Positions 25,107 to 37,084 of a DNA stretch of 64,000 nucleotides are shown here, piece by piece. Numbering within the stretch: position 1 is the first letter of the stretch; each line of letters starts with the position of its first letter. Both the position numbers and the translations under genes were made by a program. A model generated the notes under the pieces. It searched no databases, was not told where the DNA came from, and saw only the letters and a list, made by a program, of their open reading frames with translations. Source of the stretch: Cephalopachus bancanus (taxonomy: Eukaryota > Chordata > Mammalia > Primates > Tarsiidae); NCBI GenBank assembly GCA_027257055.1, contig JAPVLO010000233.1, forward strand, positions 62,001 to 126,000. Direction: 5' to 3'.

Positions 25107-26838
25107 GATAGAGAAGTTAGGTATTTAAATTCTATAGACTGGTATAGGAACAGGTCTACCCTTAGGGTCCTATTTTTTTTTTTTTTTTTAACATTTGTTG
25201 GTTGGGTCCTTTCTTTCTTCAATTTTTAGCAGCACTTACTTCTCTGGGATGTTTGAGTTTTTCATGGTCCAGGAAGTGTCTAGGAAAATAAGCTTATAAA
25301 TTGTGATTAAAATTTGCCCCAAATGGACAACACATTTTCTTATGAGCATTTATGTTTGTGGCCCCCTTTCCTTCAGAGGTGTAGGAAAAAGACCTACTGT
25401 TAAACAATTTCAAAGGTTTAACAAATTCCATTTCAGGGACTTGGATCCTAAGTTATGCCATACCAAATACCTATGTTTAGTTTACTTGTGTCTCCAAAGG
25501 ATTTCTAGTGATTATTATGCTAAATTGCAAATTGAAAGATTGTACTGTCTTAGTTCTACATCTGATGGAGTTTTCCCTGGATTTGCCAACGGGTGGGATA
25601 GGTTGCCGCTACACCTGCAGTAGAAACATTTGAATGCCTTCTAATGTTTTAGAAGGCCTCTGCTAGCTACCCTGCCTCAATTATTTATTTTTTAGAGTTT
25701 TTTTGATCCCATAACCATTTGGGGTGCTGAGGGGTGAAGGTCTGCCTTTTGTAATTTTTTTAGAGCTAATAGTGGGCGCAGTCCTGTCTAGCCAGAGATA
25801 GAAAATTTTTTCTTGTCTGACTTGAGGCGTCCAGATTTGTTTTAGCAATGGCATTGTTTGTAGGCACTGACTGGAACTTTTGCATGACCATCATGAGGGC
25901 ATGAAATTACTGGATTATGGCTTAATAAAAGGAATAAAGTCAGGCATATATTTTGACAACTTTAGGTAGTGGCTGATTATCTTCTGTACAAAAGCTACAA
26001 GGCCTGAAGTTATTAACATAACTTAAATGATAAACTTTAATTTTTGTGGCTTTATTACAAGTACCAGCCTTTGGAGTTTTTAATGTATTTTTGGACTATT
26101 AATGGTCGCCTGACAGATTGTTTTAGACTACAATTTGAACTAGGCACTCAAGTAAATTTTATATAAAATTTGAAGAGAAATCTGAAAATGTTTGGAGACT
26201 TGTATCTAGAAAAGACTTTATGTCTAGATTGTTTATAGAATTTTTTTGTATATTTTTAAAATAATTTTTTAATATTATTTTTGGCATGCTTATGCTTTTT
26301 TTATCTTTTAAAAAAATTTTTAGATAACTATTTTATTATAGGACAGAAATTTATCATATAAGATTCTTTTTAGATAAAAATATCTTTTTTATTTTTTTAT
26401 TAAAACCCTATTTGTACACCAACAACCTTATTTTGTTGCTTTTTATTTATTTATTTATAGATAACCTTTTACAGTTATAATTTGAATTTATCTTTTAGTA
26501 ACTGTTAGGTGAAATATTTAACTTTGGAACACTCTTAACTCTCACTACAGAGCAGGTTTTAGGAGAAAGAAGTTTAGTAGCAGCACAAGGGCTAAAGACT
26601 TAGCCTCAGTAGTAATTAAGATTAATTTGGATCTCAGCCACATTGATATAGACCCAAGGATTTTGGGGGGTGATGGCAAACATAGCGCTGGGCTGGGCCG
26701 TGCCCCTCTCCCTTTAATCAATGGCCACTATCACCGAGCCAGGTGTTTGCTCCCCCCTTCAGGAGAGGCCACACTATCTTTTTTAGTGGCTTTTTAGTCC
26801 AGATGTTGGACAAGGTCCCAGGGGCTTAGGCCATTAAA

Positions 26839-26880
26839 ACAATTGTGTTTTACGTGTCCAGACTGACCACATTTATAGCA
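26839..26880 (-). pseudogene. Gag nucleocapsid CCHC zinc knuckle
   Basis: The minus strand reads CYKCGQSGHVKHNC, a complete CX2CX4HX4C retroviral zinc knuckle that binds genomic RNA in packaging. A single knuckle is typical of gammaretroviral NC. Surrounding gag is frameshifted. Confidence 0.9.
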
Positions 26881-29170
26881 GCTGATACCATCTCTCTTAG
26901 CAGGTTTATCTTTATCAGGCCTCTTTTGGGTGGCTGGAGCTTTGTCTTTAGTGGCAACTGTCAATAGTTTTGTTTATCTTTTTTCTGGCTAGTGCTCATT
27001 TTGGAGTTTGTTTTTTTAAGAACTTTAGAAGCTTTTCATAATTGGGAGTTTGGTATTTATAGTCTTGAGTCAAGTCTCTGGAGTTGGGTATTTAATATTT
27101 TATAGGATATAATCTTGTTTGCAAAGTAGTGAAATGCATTTTTTAAATGTCTCTGTGTATAGAACTTCTTGACCATTTTTTTAGGTCTACAAAGTGAATT
27201 TAATTGCCAGATAGTTTTGTTTTGTTTTTTAATCTTATTATCTGTTAACTTGTAGTGAATTTAAATTTGATTTTAATAATGTACTTTTTTTTTAAACCAC
27301 ATAATTTTAACTTGTTTTAATTATTTAAAATCTGTCCCATTGGGGTATCTGAGGGTGCAGATTATTACACATTTTTTTGGTCACATTTTTTGAAAACCCA
27401 GAATTTGTTTTGAACATTTGTAATTTATTTCTTAAAGGAGAATTTTAAAATAAATAACTAAATAAAGCCATAACAGCAATGTCAGGTATCCCTGGGACCC
27501 TGATGGCTTTTTTCAAACTGAGTGTTTTTAGCCCTCTTTGAAGCCCCTTTTTTTTGTTTTATGACTTTTTAATGATGCCTACAAAATGGCCTGGTACAAA
27601 ACGTTTTAGAGTGAACAGACCACATAGATGTAAAATGATCTGTTTTTGTTTATTTTTAATTATGAACAGGCAAAATTGTCAAAAATCCTCATGAATTACT
27701 AAACAGTAGCCTTAGTTGTAAGACGTGGATAATTAAATAAGAGTGATTAGATCTCACTCTATTTTCCACAGAGTGTGCCTAGTACTTGACCTGTCTCTTA
27801 GGTGAAGTACCAAGCTTATAAGGTGACTTAATCAGGTGGGAATGGCCAGTTTTTATGCCTTATTAAGTCCTGTAAAGTATTTAGCATTTAAAGCTTTACC
27901 AGTCTTGTAAGGGCTGTGTTAGTCAGACATAGTCAAAAAAACAAGCAGTAGTGTTATCTAGCATTATAATTTAAAGTAGGGACTTAGCATATATTACACG
28001 ACTCTAAGAGACTTTTCAACAGTTTTACAGGGACAAGCAGTTGATTATGATCTTAGGCAAGGCCTAAACCTTTAGAAACAGACTTATTTTTAACTAACCT
28101 GGCTTTTAGCATTTGAAAACAAGAACAGTCTATTTAGTCCCTTAGTTGCCAGAGAAAGATTACAAAATTATTTTTTTCAAGGCTAGTATTAACTTGCACT
28201 GAGTTAGCAAAAGGCTAAGTAGCATATAAGAGACATTTTTATGTTTTTTTTACAGGTGGATTAGAATGAGCTCCTTCAGAATTTATGAAGGAGAACACAG
28301 GGTAAGGAAGGGAGGGGGTGTGGTCCCAGGAAAGAATTTAAGATAACTGGTAGCACTTTACATACACAGCAGGAAATTTTTTTATAACCTTAACAACAAA
28401 AGGCAGGAATTTTAATACTGCCAGCAGGTTGGGAGAAACACCTCACAAATAAAGGGAGGTAAACATAAAATGACATAAAGAAACATGTGCCAATCAAGTT
28501 TTTAAAAGACGACATGTCCCATCAAACAAAGTATGATAACCTAACCAGTTTTTTTAGCAGATTTAAAACGACAGACACACACAAATAAGAGAATGAGGGG
28601 TATGGGAAACATCTGCTTCGTGCCCCTCCAGCCATACTCCTTGCGAAGATATCTCAGATGCCTCTTAACAATTGGCAGGTTGGTACACCCCCAACGCATA
28701 CTAACTTTATGCGGAGCCCTCCCACCATCTGTTTCATTTATACATAATCACACAGTACATTTTTTAACCCTCTGCCCTAATCCTAGGAGTCTACAGGTTT
28801 ATCTTTAGACAGTGTTTTCTTTTACTGCCTTTTAGCCCTTTTCTTTAGGCTGGAGATTATTAGCGAACTCCGGGAGGTGATTAAGCTCCCCTTTTGTCAT
28901 TTATTGGCAGGTCTATGTAAAGGTCCTTATTTTTATCCTTTTCGTCTGGTGGTCTTTTTGTCTTTTTTGTCAGGTGGTCGTCTTTATGCCAGTTTTTCGC
29001 CTCCTGGGTCCCTATTGTTTTTGTGGTCCAAGCCTCAGTATGCGGGGAGGGGTCTCCCTCTTATGGATCAAAAGGTCCATTGTGTGCTGGGCGAGATTGC
29101 CTTTCCTGTTGCCCTGGAGGTCGTACCCCGATGACAAAGGAGGTGGAACACACCGGCTCTGAACTCTCCT
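26881..29170 (-). pseudogene. Decayed gag and leader of the provirus
   Basis: Lies between the zinc knuckle and the primer site, where gag MA/CA and the leader belong. It is AT-rich with many stops and no long frame; no capsid motif was visible to me. Confidence 0.55.
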
Positions 29171-29188
29171 TTCCCAGTCAATGCACCA
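29171..29188 (-). other. Primer binding site, tRNA-Gly-like
   Basis: The minus strand reads TGGTGCATTGACTGGGAA six bases downstream of the 5' LTR. It matches the complement of the tRNA-Gly(GCC) 3' end (TGGTGCATTGGCCGGGAA) at 16 of 18 positions. Confidence 0.75.
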
Positions 29189-29194
29189 GAATAA

Positions 29195-29651
29195 TGTAGT
29201 GGGGAAAATAGAGAGGTCGTGACACCGAGACTATTATAGGAAGTGGCAACTTTATTACACCGGCGGGCTCTACGGGCTAATGCTTCCAGGTTGAGCCCCC
29301 AGAACGGGAGAAGCAGTGTCTTATACCTTTGTTTAGGTAAGGGATGGGGGTCGTGTTGAGCGATTACACATCTTCTTTGGAATTTACAAAGTTGTACTCA
29401 GCAAAATCAGATTTCCAAAGAACAAATGGTTTCCAGGAAATGCAGGGCGAGTAGGATTGTAAACTGTCAACTTCAAAAGAGGGGCTTTGGATAAGTCTGT
29501 GAATTAGTTACTCTTTTGTATTTCCATGAAAGCCACCAGTCCTGGCTATTAGGCTTTTTTAAACAAAACCAGCCTGGCAGGTCTTTAGAGCTTGCCACTT
29601 GACTTTCAAAAGGAAATACCTTTAACTGCTACCAGCTCCCTTCCTGCTCCA
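29195..29651 (-). repeat. 5' LTR of the provirus
   Basis: 457 bp, TG...CA, single copy of the segment that is doubled in the 3' LTR. TATA and AATAAA are at matching positions. Confidence 0.93.
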
Positions 29652-29873
29652 ACCTTAGAGGAAGAGATTAGAAGCACAAGACAGGCAAGATGTTCACAGC
29701 CCACCAGGGAGTCTAAGGTACCACTAAGGATTCTCCCCCATCCCCATTTCATGTGGCCACTGAGAAGATTCCCTGGGCAGAACATGACATCCAGAAATAG
29801 ATGGGTCTACTGCCCACATGATTCCTCTTTAGCGATTTGGGGGTCTTGAAGAACTTTTATTTATCTATTTTTA

Positions 29874-30162
29874 TCTTTTTGAGTTGGAGTCTCAGTCCGT
29901 CGCCCATGCTGGAATGCGGTAGCACACTCATGGCCACCCCAGCATCCACCTGCTGGGCTCTGGCAATCCTTCCGCCTCAGTCTTCCAAGTAGCCAGAACT
30001 ACAGGGCTCACTGCCACACCCAGCTAATTTTTTGATTTATTGTAGAGATGAGGTCTCGCCAAGTTGCCCAGGCTGGTCTCTAACCCATGGGCTCAGGCAA
30101 TCCACTCGCCTTGGATTCCCAAAGTGCTGGGATTACAGGCTGAGCCACAGAGCTCAGCCTTG
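29874..30162 (-). mobile_element. Alu SINE
   Basis: Antisense Alu, GAGTTGGAGTCTCAGTCCGT start of the tail side. Confidence 0.9.
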
Positions 30163-31600
30163 AAGAACTTTTAAAAAGGTAGAGCTAACACGAGAATTAA
30201 AATACTGGCTTTTCAGGACTCAAATGCTTGCCACTTAAAAAAAATAAGCTGAGTGGCATTCAAAAACAGAGCCACCCTTCCTATCACCCCCGACAACCAA
30301 AGATTTGCCACAAACCCATAGGTTGAAAAATAAAAATAAAGTTCTTTCGAATCTCAAATAAAGTATTCAGATTTGGCATCTATTTTGGAATTTCAGAACA
30401 AAATGTTTCAGCTGTCAAGACATCTGCACATAACTTCAGCCTTTAATAAGTTCTCACATTTAGCTGCATAATCCCCTCGTCCATTTTTAACTTTCTTTGC
30501 TCATTTTGCTCCCCCAAATATATATACAGTATCAGAATTCCTATGGGACTATAAAAAGGGTTTTCTCTAAGGCAATTTCAGTAACAAACAAACCAGAAGT
30601 AGGAAAGACGCCTCAGGTCCACAAAGTCTCACCAGGATTCTTTAAGTCAGCTGTGACAGTGCAACAAGAAAGCGGTCATCTTTGTCATGAGGCCTCTGCA
30701 GCTAAATTACTGGCCTACAGATTAAAAGCCCAAATTGTAAAATAGACAGAAATTTTAAAATCAAAGAAAATCCATTTTCAGTTCACAGGCAAATTAAAGA
30801 AACTTCATTCCAAACTAAAGAATATCTAAGCTACCCCGCAATAAAACAACATAAACATTTCTTTAATGTATTTAAGTGTTATAATCAGTCATTCTTTTAA
30901 CCTAAAGTTTTCCAATTAATATCAAAACAGAGTCAGCCCAAAACCATCATTAAAAAAAGAAAAATATCAGAGCTCAAAATACTACTTCCCAAACTTTAGA
31001 AGGCTTTGTGTGTGACAAAACGGGTCATGGGAATGAAGGTTCACTATTTATAAATACTGTACTAGGTTTAAAAGCTCCCAGGTTTTCCAGAAGTCTTAGG
31101 TTCCACTTTGTGTATAACCTTATGGCAGTTCTAGCCAATATTAAAACATGTGTAAGGCAGATTTAACATGCCATCCCCATGAACATGGAATGCACAGCCT
31201 TCAAACATAACCAGAGAGGAACTGTGTAAGTTCTAGAGCTCTTTCACAGCTTTCCAACTAGCCAGTCCTATGTGCATGACTTTCAAGTGTTCAGACAGGC
31301 CCCAGGAAGTAATGCCCAAGAAACCAAATGTAATGAAAAATTCAGTCTAATTCCCAGCAGTAAAACAGAAGAAATATTTTGTTCCAAAGCAACCTCTCCT
31401 CAGTCTTAAAACAGTCAAGTTTGGGTTGATTTGCACTTAAGAACCAGATTTTTTTAAAGTTAAAAGTCATAGTAAAATTTATCTTTTATGAATCTTTAGG
31501 AGAGTCTTTCCGATCTGAGAGTGAAACTTGGTTTTAACAAGTAACTCATCTTATGAAAATTCAAACCAGACTAGTTATGAGCTCTGTTCAGATTGTTTCT
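30163..31600. other. Unassigned AT-rich sequence
   Basis: No gene or nameable repeat. It may be part of the FOXO1 intron-1-derived segment on the far side of copy B, but its counterpart would lie outside the window. Confidence 0.35.
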
Positions 31601-31895
31601 TTTCTTTTTTTTTTTGAGTTGGAGTCTCACTCTGTCACCCAGACTGGAGTGCAGTGGCCGCTCCCAGCCACCGCAGCCTCGACCTGCTGGGCTCCAGCGA
31701 TCCTTCCACCTCAGCCTTCCAAGTAGCTGGAATTATAGGTGCACGCTACCACACCCGGCTAATTTTTTGATTTATTGTAAAGATGAGGTCTCGCCAAGTT
31801 GCCCAGGCAGATCTCGAACCCACGGACTCAGGAAATTCACTCACCTCAGCCTCCCAAAGCGCGGGATTACAGGTTGAGCCACCGAACCCAGCTCT
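31601..31895 (-). mobile_element. Alu SINE
   Basis: Antisense Alu, near the lineage consensus. Confidence 0.92.
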
Positions 31896-32029
31896 TTTCT
31901 TCTTAAAATACCCTTTTACTCAGATGTCACAGCAACTTGGATGGACTTACAGTCTATAATACTCTGTAATCTATCACAGAAACATGTTCTCACTCACAAG
32001 CAGACGCTGAATATTTACCATAATCCTAT

Positions 32030-32222
32030 AAGACAGGGATTGGCAGTAGCCGGAAACTGCCAGGGGAGGTGAGGGGCACACAACATCTATAAGGGTACCT
32101 GACCTCAAATCAGGTGAAGTGGGGACCAAAGGGAGGTCCAAACTTTACCTGTATGATAACTACTTGTATACCTAATCCTGAATTGTACCCCACACCTTTA
32201 AAATAAAAAATTAAATTAAATT
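32030..32222 (+). mobile_element. L1 3' end, 5'-truncated
   Basis: Same 3' UTR as the full-length L1 at 56 kb: GGCAGTAGCCGGAAACTGCC, then CCTGAATTGTACCCCACACC, then TTTAAAATAAAA tail. Sense orientation, about 190 bp. Confidence 0.85.
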
Positions 32223-34242
32223 AAGCACCAGAGTTGTCTACTTTCTTCCCAAGTACTACCAGTCACCTGCTGGCTTTCTTACTCTTGTGAACAGTGGTTT
32301 TCAGGCAAAAAACAAACAAACAAAAAAACCCTGTTACTCAAACTGAAAATGCACTTGCTGTAACCTGACTTGCACCAACCAACTCTCAAGACACCTGAAA
32401 CATTTACTAATTTGAGAAAAGCAATCTGTGAGTCCCCAACTCCAGACAGACAGTCTTTATGACACTTAATGTGTCTCTGGTTCTGGTAAGAAAATTTTTT
32501 TAATAAATTACACTTGCATTTTAAAAAAAGAAGAAGAAGAACAAGAAAGAATCTAATAAAATAGTTATCAAGGTGATTTGACATTAGAATCTATTAAGAA
32601 AAAGAAATACATCTTAAAGAGTTTAACTTATATTTCTAGTTTTAGAATGATTCCCTTGGTAATGCCATTTGAGAGGCAAAACTAAAAATATCCCAAAACA
32701 CTGCCTTTCTCTATCTTTAAGAAAGGCACTCCAAGTTGAAAGGCTGTATCCATTTCCAAGGACATAAAAGAATGATGTAAGTACACACTGTACTTTCAAT
32801 GCCAAAAAAAAAAGGATTTATAATGGAAAATGCTTTATAAAAGCTGAAGTAGCATTAATAAATGAGCAAGTAAATCAAGCGCTTAAATTCAAATGTTAAG
32901 TAAAACACGATTTGACAGACAATCCCGATTTTGTGACCTAAAAGAATATATGCAGAACTTAAAGTAAGGAGTCACTTTAACTTTTTGAAACACTTGGTAA
33001 AACTGCATGAAATGCCTAGTCATGAGGTTATAAATGATACCTTGACTCCAAAACACACTGGAAAAAATAAAATGAATCCCGGTTCCTTCTGCAGGAGCTT
33101 CGATATGACGTGAACAACTCAACCTTTCTGATACTACAGGAACAACAGTGTAAGAAAAGACCCTTGGTGTAAAAACTGAACAGCCAAGACCAGTTTACGC
33201 TGGTGCTGTCAAGATGAGGGGCGAGAAAAGTGGCCCAATTAGAGACCTTCTGAGGCAACCATCCACCTGTGACAGAAAGTTATCAGCCAGGGAAGGCCGC
33301 CAGGGAAGGCCGCAAGGCGACCAGACTCCACCCCCGGTGAGGCCCCCAGAGTCGGGTCTTACTCAGGGGCCTTCTCCATGGAGTCGGGATGTGCCTGCCG
33401 GAGTCTCTCCAGGCCTCGCTGTAAAGGCAAGAGGCCCAGATGCCTCTAACCCTCCATCATGGCAGGAAGTCCCTGGCGATTCGCTCGCGCGCACCTCCAC
33501 TGGACTCCCCCAAAACACTCTTCACGAAGCCCTCAGCCTTGCCCCTCATCTGCACCCCTGTGCTCCATAAAATCAAGGCGGCGGGAGAAGGAGCACACGT
33601 CCCCAGGCCCTGGTCACCCAGGGCAGCCTGTATTTATCTTTGAAAGCCTCCGACCAGGTGCAGCCTGGTAAAAATAAAGTTCCCTCCCTGCGTGGAAAAC
33701 TGCTGGCCCTTTAAAGCACTGGCTCCCTGCGCCCGGACCCCTGCCGCCAACTCCCTCCCACCCCCCGCTGCCCCCCAGGGTCACACTTGAACTTTAGTTC
33801 GCCCCACACGCGCCCAGCGCCCAGGAGCGGCGCTTCACAGGCAGAGGCCGCCCCTTCGCACGTGTCGGAGGCGCTACCTCTGGCTCGGGACGCATGACCC
33901 CCGCACTCAAGGCCACTCTGGATAAACAGAGCGAAATGCGCACGGGCCCCGCACCAGCCCCAGTGGGTCGCGCCCCGCCCGCGTCCTCCACCTGTACCAG
34001 GCCGGCGCGGCCAAGGCTGGAGGCACGCGTGTCCCAGGGGCGCGGGACGAGCAGCCCTTAGCGCGCAGAGGTCTCGGAGGGGAAAGGGACAGCCAAGGAG
34101 TTCGCGCGGGTGACACTCCAGGCAGCCCTTTTCTCCTTTTACTGGCAAACTTCGCCCGCTCCGACTCCCACTTCTCGGTCTCCTGTCCTTGCCTGGAGTT
34201 CCCCAACTGGCCCCCTCCCCGGGCGCCGGGACTTTCACTTGT

Positions 34243-34535
34243 TTTTTTGTTTTTTGTTTCAGGTTGGAGACTCACTCCGTCGCCCAGACTGGAGTGCAGT
34301 GGCCGCTCCCGGCCACCGCAGCCTCGACCTGCTAGGCTCCGGCGATCCTTCCGCCTCCGCCTTCCGAGTAGCCGGAATTACAGGCATGCGCTACCACGCC
34401 CGGCTGATTTTTTTTTGTTATTGTAGCGATGAGGTCTCGCTGCCCAGGCGGGTCTCGAACCCGCGGGCTCAGGCAATCCACTCACCTCAGCCTCCCAAAG
34501 GCGCGGGATTGCAGGCTGAGCCACCGAGCCCGGCT
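34243..34535 (-). mobile_element. Alu SINE inside copy B, absent from copy A
   Basis: CpG-rich, near-consensus Alu flanked by GGGACTTTCACTTGT (34,227-34,241) and GGGACTCTCACTTGT (34,536-34,550). The equivalent site in copy A (about 3,425-3,440) is empty. Confidence 0.93.
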
Positions 34536-34735
34536 GGGACTCTCACTTGTACCCGCGCACACACCCGTGGCCATCCCGACTCGTCTGGGCAAGCCCCCCG
34601 CCACGACGGTCACCTTCGCCCGCTCCTCCCCGCAGGCGCCGCCCTCGTGACCTGCACTGCGAGCCCGCACGGCCGCTCCCTGCCTGCCCCACGGCGCCCC
34701 CAAGATCCCGCCGCGCGCGCCCCGAGGCCGCTCCT

Positions 34736-35249
34736 CTTCCAGCCCGCCGAGCGCTTGCTGTCACCCTGATCCTTGAAGCAGGGCACGCTCTTGACCGTCC
34801 ACGCGCAGACCTGCGACGGCGGGAGGCGCTCCTCCGCGGAGCTCTCCGTGGCCTTGGTGAAGAGGTCAGAGTGAGACAGGCTGGGGACACCAGCGGGTGC
34901 TGCTGCAGCAGCCCGGGCAGCGGGGGCTGCGGGGACGCCGGGTGCAGGTATCCCGCCTCCGGGCCCTGGAAGTCCTCGCCCAGCCCCCCGGGCCCGCCCC
35001 GGAGCCGGGCGCCTGCAGGAAGTCCTCGCCCTCCTCCCGCAGACTCAGGTTGCTCCTGAAGCTGACGCTGACAGCGGCCGCCAGGGGTGCGCTCGGGGTG
35101 CGCGGCCGCGCCGCGTGACGGCGCCAGCCTGGAGGCGCCGAGCGGGACCGGCCCGGCTCCGGCCTGCACAGCCGCCACGTGCACGAGCGCGGCCCGGGCG
35201 GCGGCTGGTAGTCGGGGCCGATCTCCACCCCACGGGGCGCCCGGGCTAA
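34736..35249 (-). pseudogene. FOXO1P: FOXO1-like exon 1, disabled
   Basis: The position of the FOXO1 ATG (after GGGGCGGGGTCGCC) reads TTAGCC at 35,247-35,249, so the start is lost. Then follow VEIGPDYQPPPGPRSCTW (family VEIDPDFEPLPRPRSCTW), SNLSLREEGEDFLQAPGSG, and after a frameshift near 34,990 EDFQGPEAGYLHPASPQP. After another shift come TKATESSAEERLPPSQ and VKSVPCFKDQGDSKRSAGWK from the forkhead. About 60 nt encoding the QPRKSSSSRRNAWG part are deleted, and the alanine-rich tract is missing. At 514 nt it is shorter than the roughly 630-nt human exon. The sequence after GWK is AGGAGCGG rather than a GT donor. Confidence 0.88.
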
Positions 35250-35522
35250 GGCGACCCCGCCCCTTTCCGGGGGTGGGGGGACCGGAAGGCCGGCCCGAGA
35301 TCCAGGGGGCGAAATCGGCGCCGCGGCGGTCGGAAACGGCAAGGGAGGCGGCGGCGCGCAAGCGCGAGTTCAAACCCGGACTTCAAGGCACCGCCCGCAA
35401 GGGGCAACCATAGGTGGGCGCGGGAACCGGACGGCGGGCGCAGGCGCCTGCGGACCGGACCGCGGACGGAAGGACGGGCGCCGCGGGTAGCTCGCTGTAC
35501 CCGGCCGCGCTGCTGCCTGTTG

Positions 35523-35552
35523 AATGCGGCGGGGGCGGCGGCGGCGGCGGCG
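35523..35552 (+). repeat. (GGC)n trinucleotide tract
   Basis: GGC repeated about eight times in the leader equivalent of the FOXO1 pseudogene, next to CATTCAACAGGCAGCAGCGC on the minus strand, a piece I recall from the FOXO1 5' UTR. Confidence 0.85.
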
Positions 35553-36040
35553 GGTTGGTGGGGGCGGTGGGGTGCCTTCTTCTGCACCCTTTTTTTTTTT
35601 TTGCATCTGTTATTATTTTCTGATAATTCTCGAGGTTTCGCCGAGTCTCTCGCCCTCTCAGTGCTTGGATGGCTAGGAGACGAGCGGAGACGGCGCGACA
35701 CCTTGGCGCGACACCTTACCGCGAAGGAGCCAAGCGGAGGGCTCGCGAGTCCCGAGTGGAGCGAGTGGCTCGCGTACCCCGAGCGGGCGGGGCGGGGCCG
35801 GGACGCGGGCGCTCGGGCGCGGCGGGTGGAGGCTGGGGGTGGCGGATGGCTGCGGATCCCACACGGTCGTCCCCGCCTGGCTCCCCCCACGGTGTCTTTG
35901 CAGAGCCACGCGGGGCGTGGCGGTTTTTGCTTTGGTTGAGTGCCTTGTTTCCCTGCGATCTGCCAAGTCCTGGGGCGTTGCTGGGGTGCCGCCCCTCCCT
36001 TCCGCCCTTCCCCCACTTGGCGCCGCAGCCCCTGCAGTTA

Positions 36041-36478
36041 TCCCTAGATGGATTATTCTTGGCAGCTGTACTGTACATGCACGCGTCAACTTGTGTGTGT
36101 GTATATACATACCACGATTCTATTAAAAGAGGGCATAAATGCCACCTCGTTTTCACATCCTGATTAAAATACACAACAAATTTCATCACTAATAAACGAA
36201 AATTGTTGAGAATCATGGAAATGTCTTAAATTAGAAACCAGGAGGAAGGCCTGAAATTTAACAACAAAAGAAGTTGCTAAAATTATACAAAGTTTCAGGG
36301 TATGAAATAAATGTGCAAAAGACAGTCGGGAGGGGAAAAATTATACAGTCAAGGTAGAAATTTGTTTTGAAAATGTTGCCAAAAACCTTTTGTTTACGAG
36401 GACCTTCTTAGCACTACCTTTGATTATAAATTCTTAAAACATCATAATGGAAAATTAGTTTTAAATGGGTGGTGAAAG
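36041..36478. other. AT-rich unique sequence beside the CpG island
   Basis: No gene or nameable repeat. Confidence 0.4.
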
Positions 36479-36763
36479 CTGGGCACAGTGGCTTACGCCT
36501 CTAATCCCAGAATTTGGGGAGGCCAAGGCAGGAGAGTCGAGGAGTTCAAGATCAGCCTAGGCAACATAGCCTGTTCCCTCCAAAAAAGTAAAAAAATTAG
36601 CTGGGCATGGTGGCATGAGCCTGTAGTCCCAATCCATTCTGGAGGCTGAGATGGGAGGATCACATGAGCCCAGGAGGTTGAGGCTACAATGAGCTGTGAT
36701 CATGCCACGACACTCCCCCCTGAGCAACAAGAGTATGACCCTGACTCAAAAAAAAAAAAAAGT
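36479..36763 (+). mobile_element. Alu SINE (old)
   Basis: Diverged dimeric Alu with a short left monomer. Confidence 0.85.
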
Positions 36764-37084
36764 GGTTATAGAGAAATTATTAAAGTAGTCTTAATGAATA
36801 AATACTCCCTTTTGTTTCCCAGAGAGATTCATGGGTCTTTCTTGAGTTGAATCAGGGTGGACACGCACCTCCCTTCTAGCTGAGAAAAAGAACAAGAGAG
36901 AGAAGTCAGGGAGAAACTGTAAAATCATGACTTCCTACTCAGCGTAAAAGCCCACATATGCTTCAGTATGAGTTCCAATATTCACCAGTGACCACACTGT
37001 TCCCAAGTCCTCAACTCCTTCCTTTCAGTAATGTCTGCCATTCTTTAAATGAAGTTAGCACATCTAATTTTTTTTGCTTAGAGA

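Larger units (their letters stand above)
22426..29651 (-). mobile_element. Endogenous gammaretrovirus-like provirus (class I ERV)
   Basis: Paired LTRs on the minus strand (5' LTR 29,195-29,651; 3' LTR 22,426-22,917) bounded by a 4-bp target duplication ACCT (22,422-22,425 and 29,652-29,655), the size made by gammaretroviral integrases. Between them, in minus-strand order, lie a tRNA-Gly-like primer site, a Gag nucleocapsid zinc knuckle, an RT-like fragment, an integrase C-terminus, an Env transmembrane fragment and a polypurine tract. The internal part is about 6.3 kb including two Alu insertions, and much of it is decayed or deleted. LTRs differ at roughly 22 aligned sites by eye (about 5%) plus small indels, so this is a middle-aged insertion. 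Solo LTR relatives are at 7.6 and 11.3 kb. Not expected to make virus. Confidence 0.93.
33250..36020. promoter_or_regulatory. CpG island retained around the FOXO1 pseudogene
   Basis: Very high G+C with dense CpG, strongest at 33,700-35,900, unlike any other part of the window. It covers the equivalent of the FOXO1 promoter, leader, exon 1 and early intron. Paralogous copy A has lost most of its CpGs. Keeping CpGs in a dead gene suggests germline hypomethylation or recent origin; promoter activity is possible but not shown. Long ORFs here (up to 276 codons) are side effects of GC richness. Confidence 0.85.
32450..36040 (-). pseudogene. FOXO1P: FOXO1 pseudogene, copy B (exon 1, leader, start of intron 1)
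   Basis: Minus-strand duplicate of the 5' part of FOXO1, the forkhead transcription factor controlled by insulin/AKT signalling. It runs from the promoter-side CpG island (to about 36.0 kb) through a leader (35,250-35,540) and exon 1 (34,736-35,249) into sequence after the exon that is unlike FOXO1 coding exon 2. The coding match stops at GWK, where FOXO1 exon 1 is known to end, so this is a genomic copy rather than a processed one. A related copy (A) is at 1-3,727. It is broken: start codon replaced, two frame changes, part of the forkhead deleted and no GT at the exon end. Human FOXO1B may be the same pseudogene or an independent event; I cannot tell. Confidence 0.85.

Noticed and set aside
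34736..35249. A functional FOXO1 gene
   Set aside because: The start codon is lost, there are two frameshifts, a forkhead deletion and no splice donor.
34543..35373. 276-codon minus-strand ORF and other long ORFs (to 256 codons) in 33.7-36.2 kb
   Set aside because: Chance ORFs from stop-poor GC-rich DNA. The FOXO1-like reading changes frame across them.
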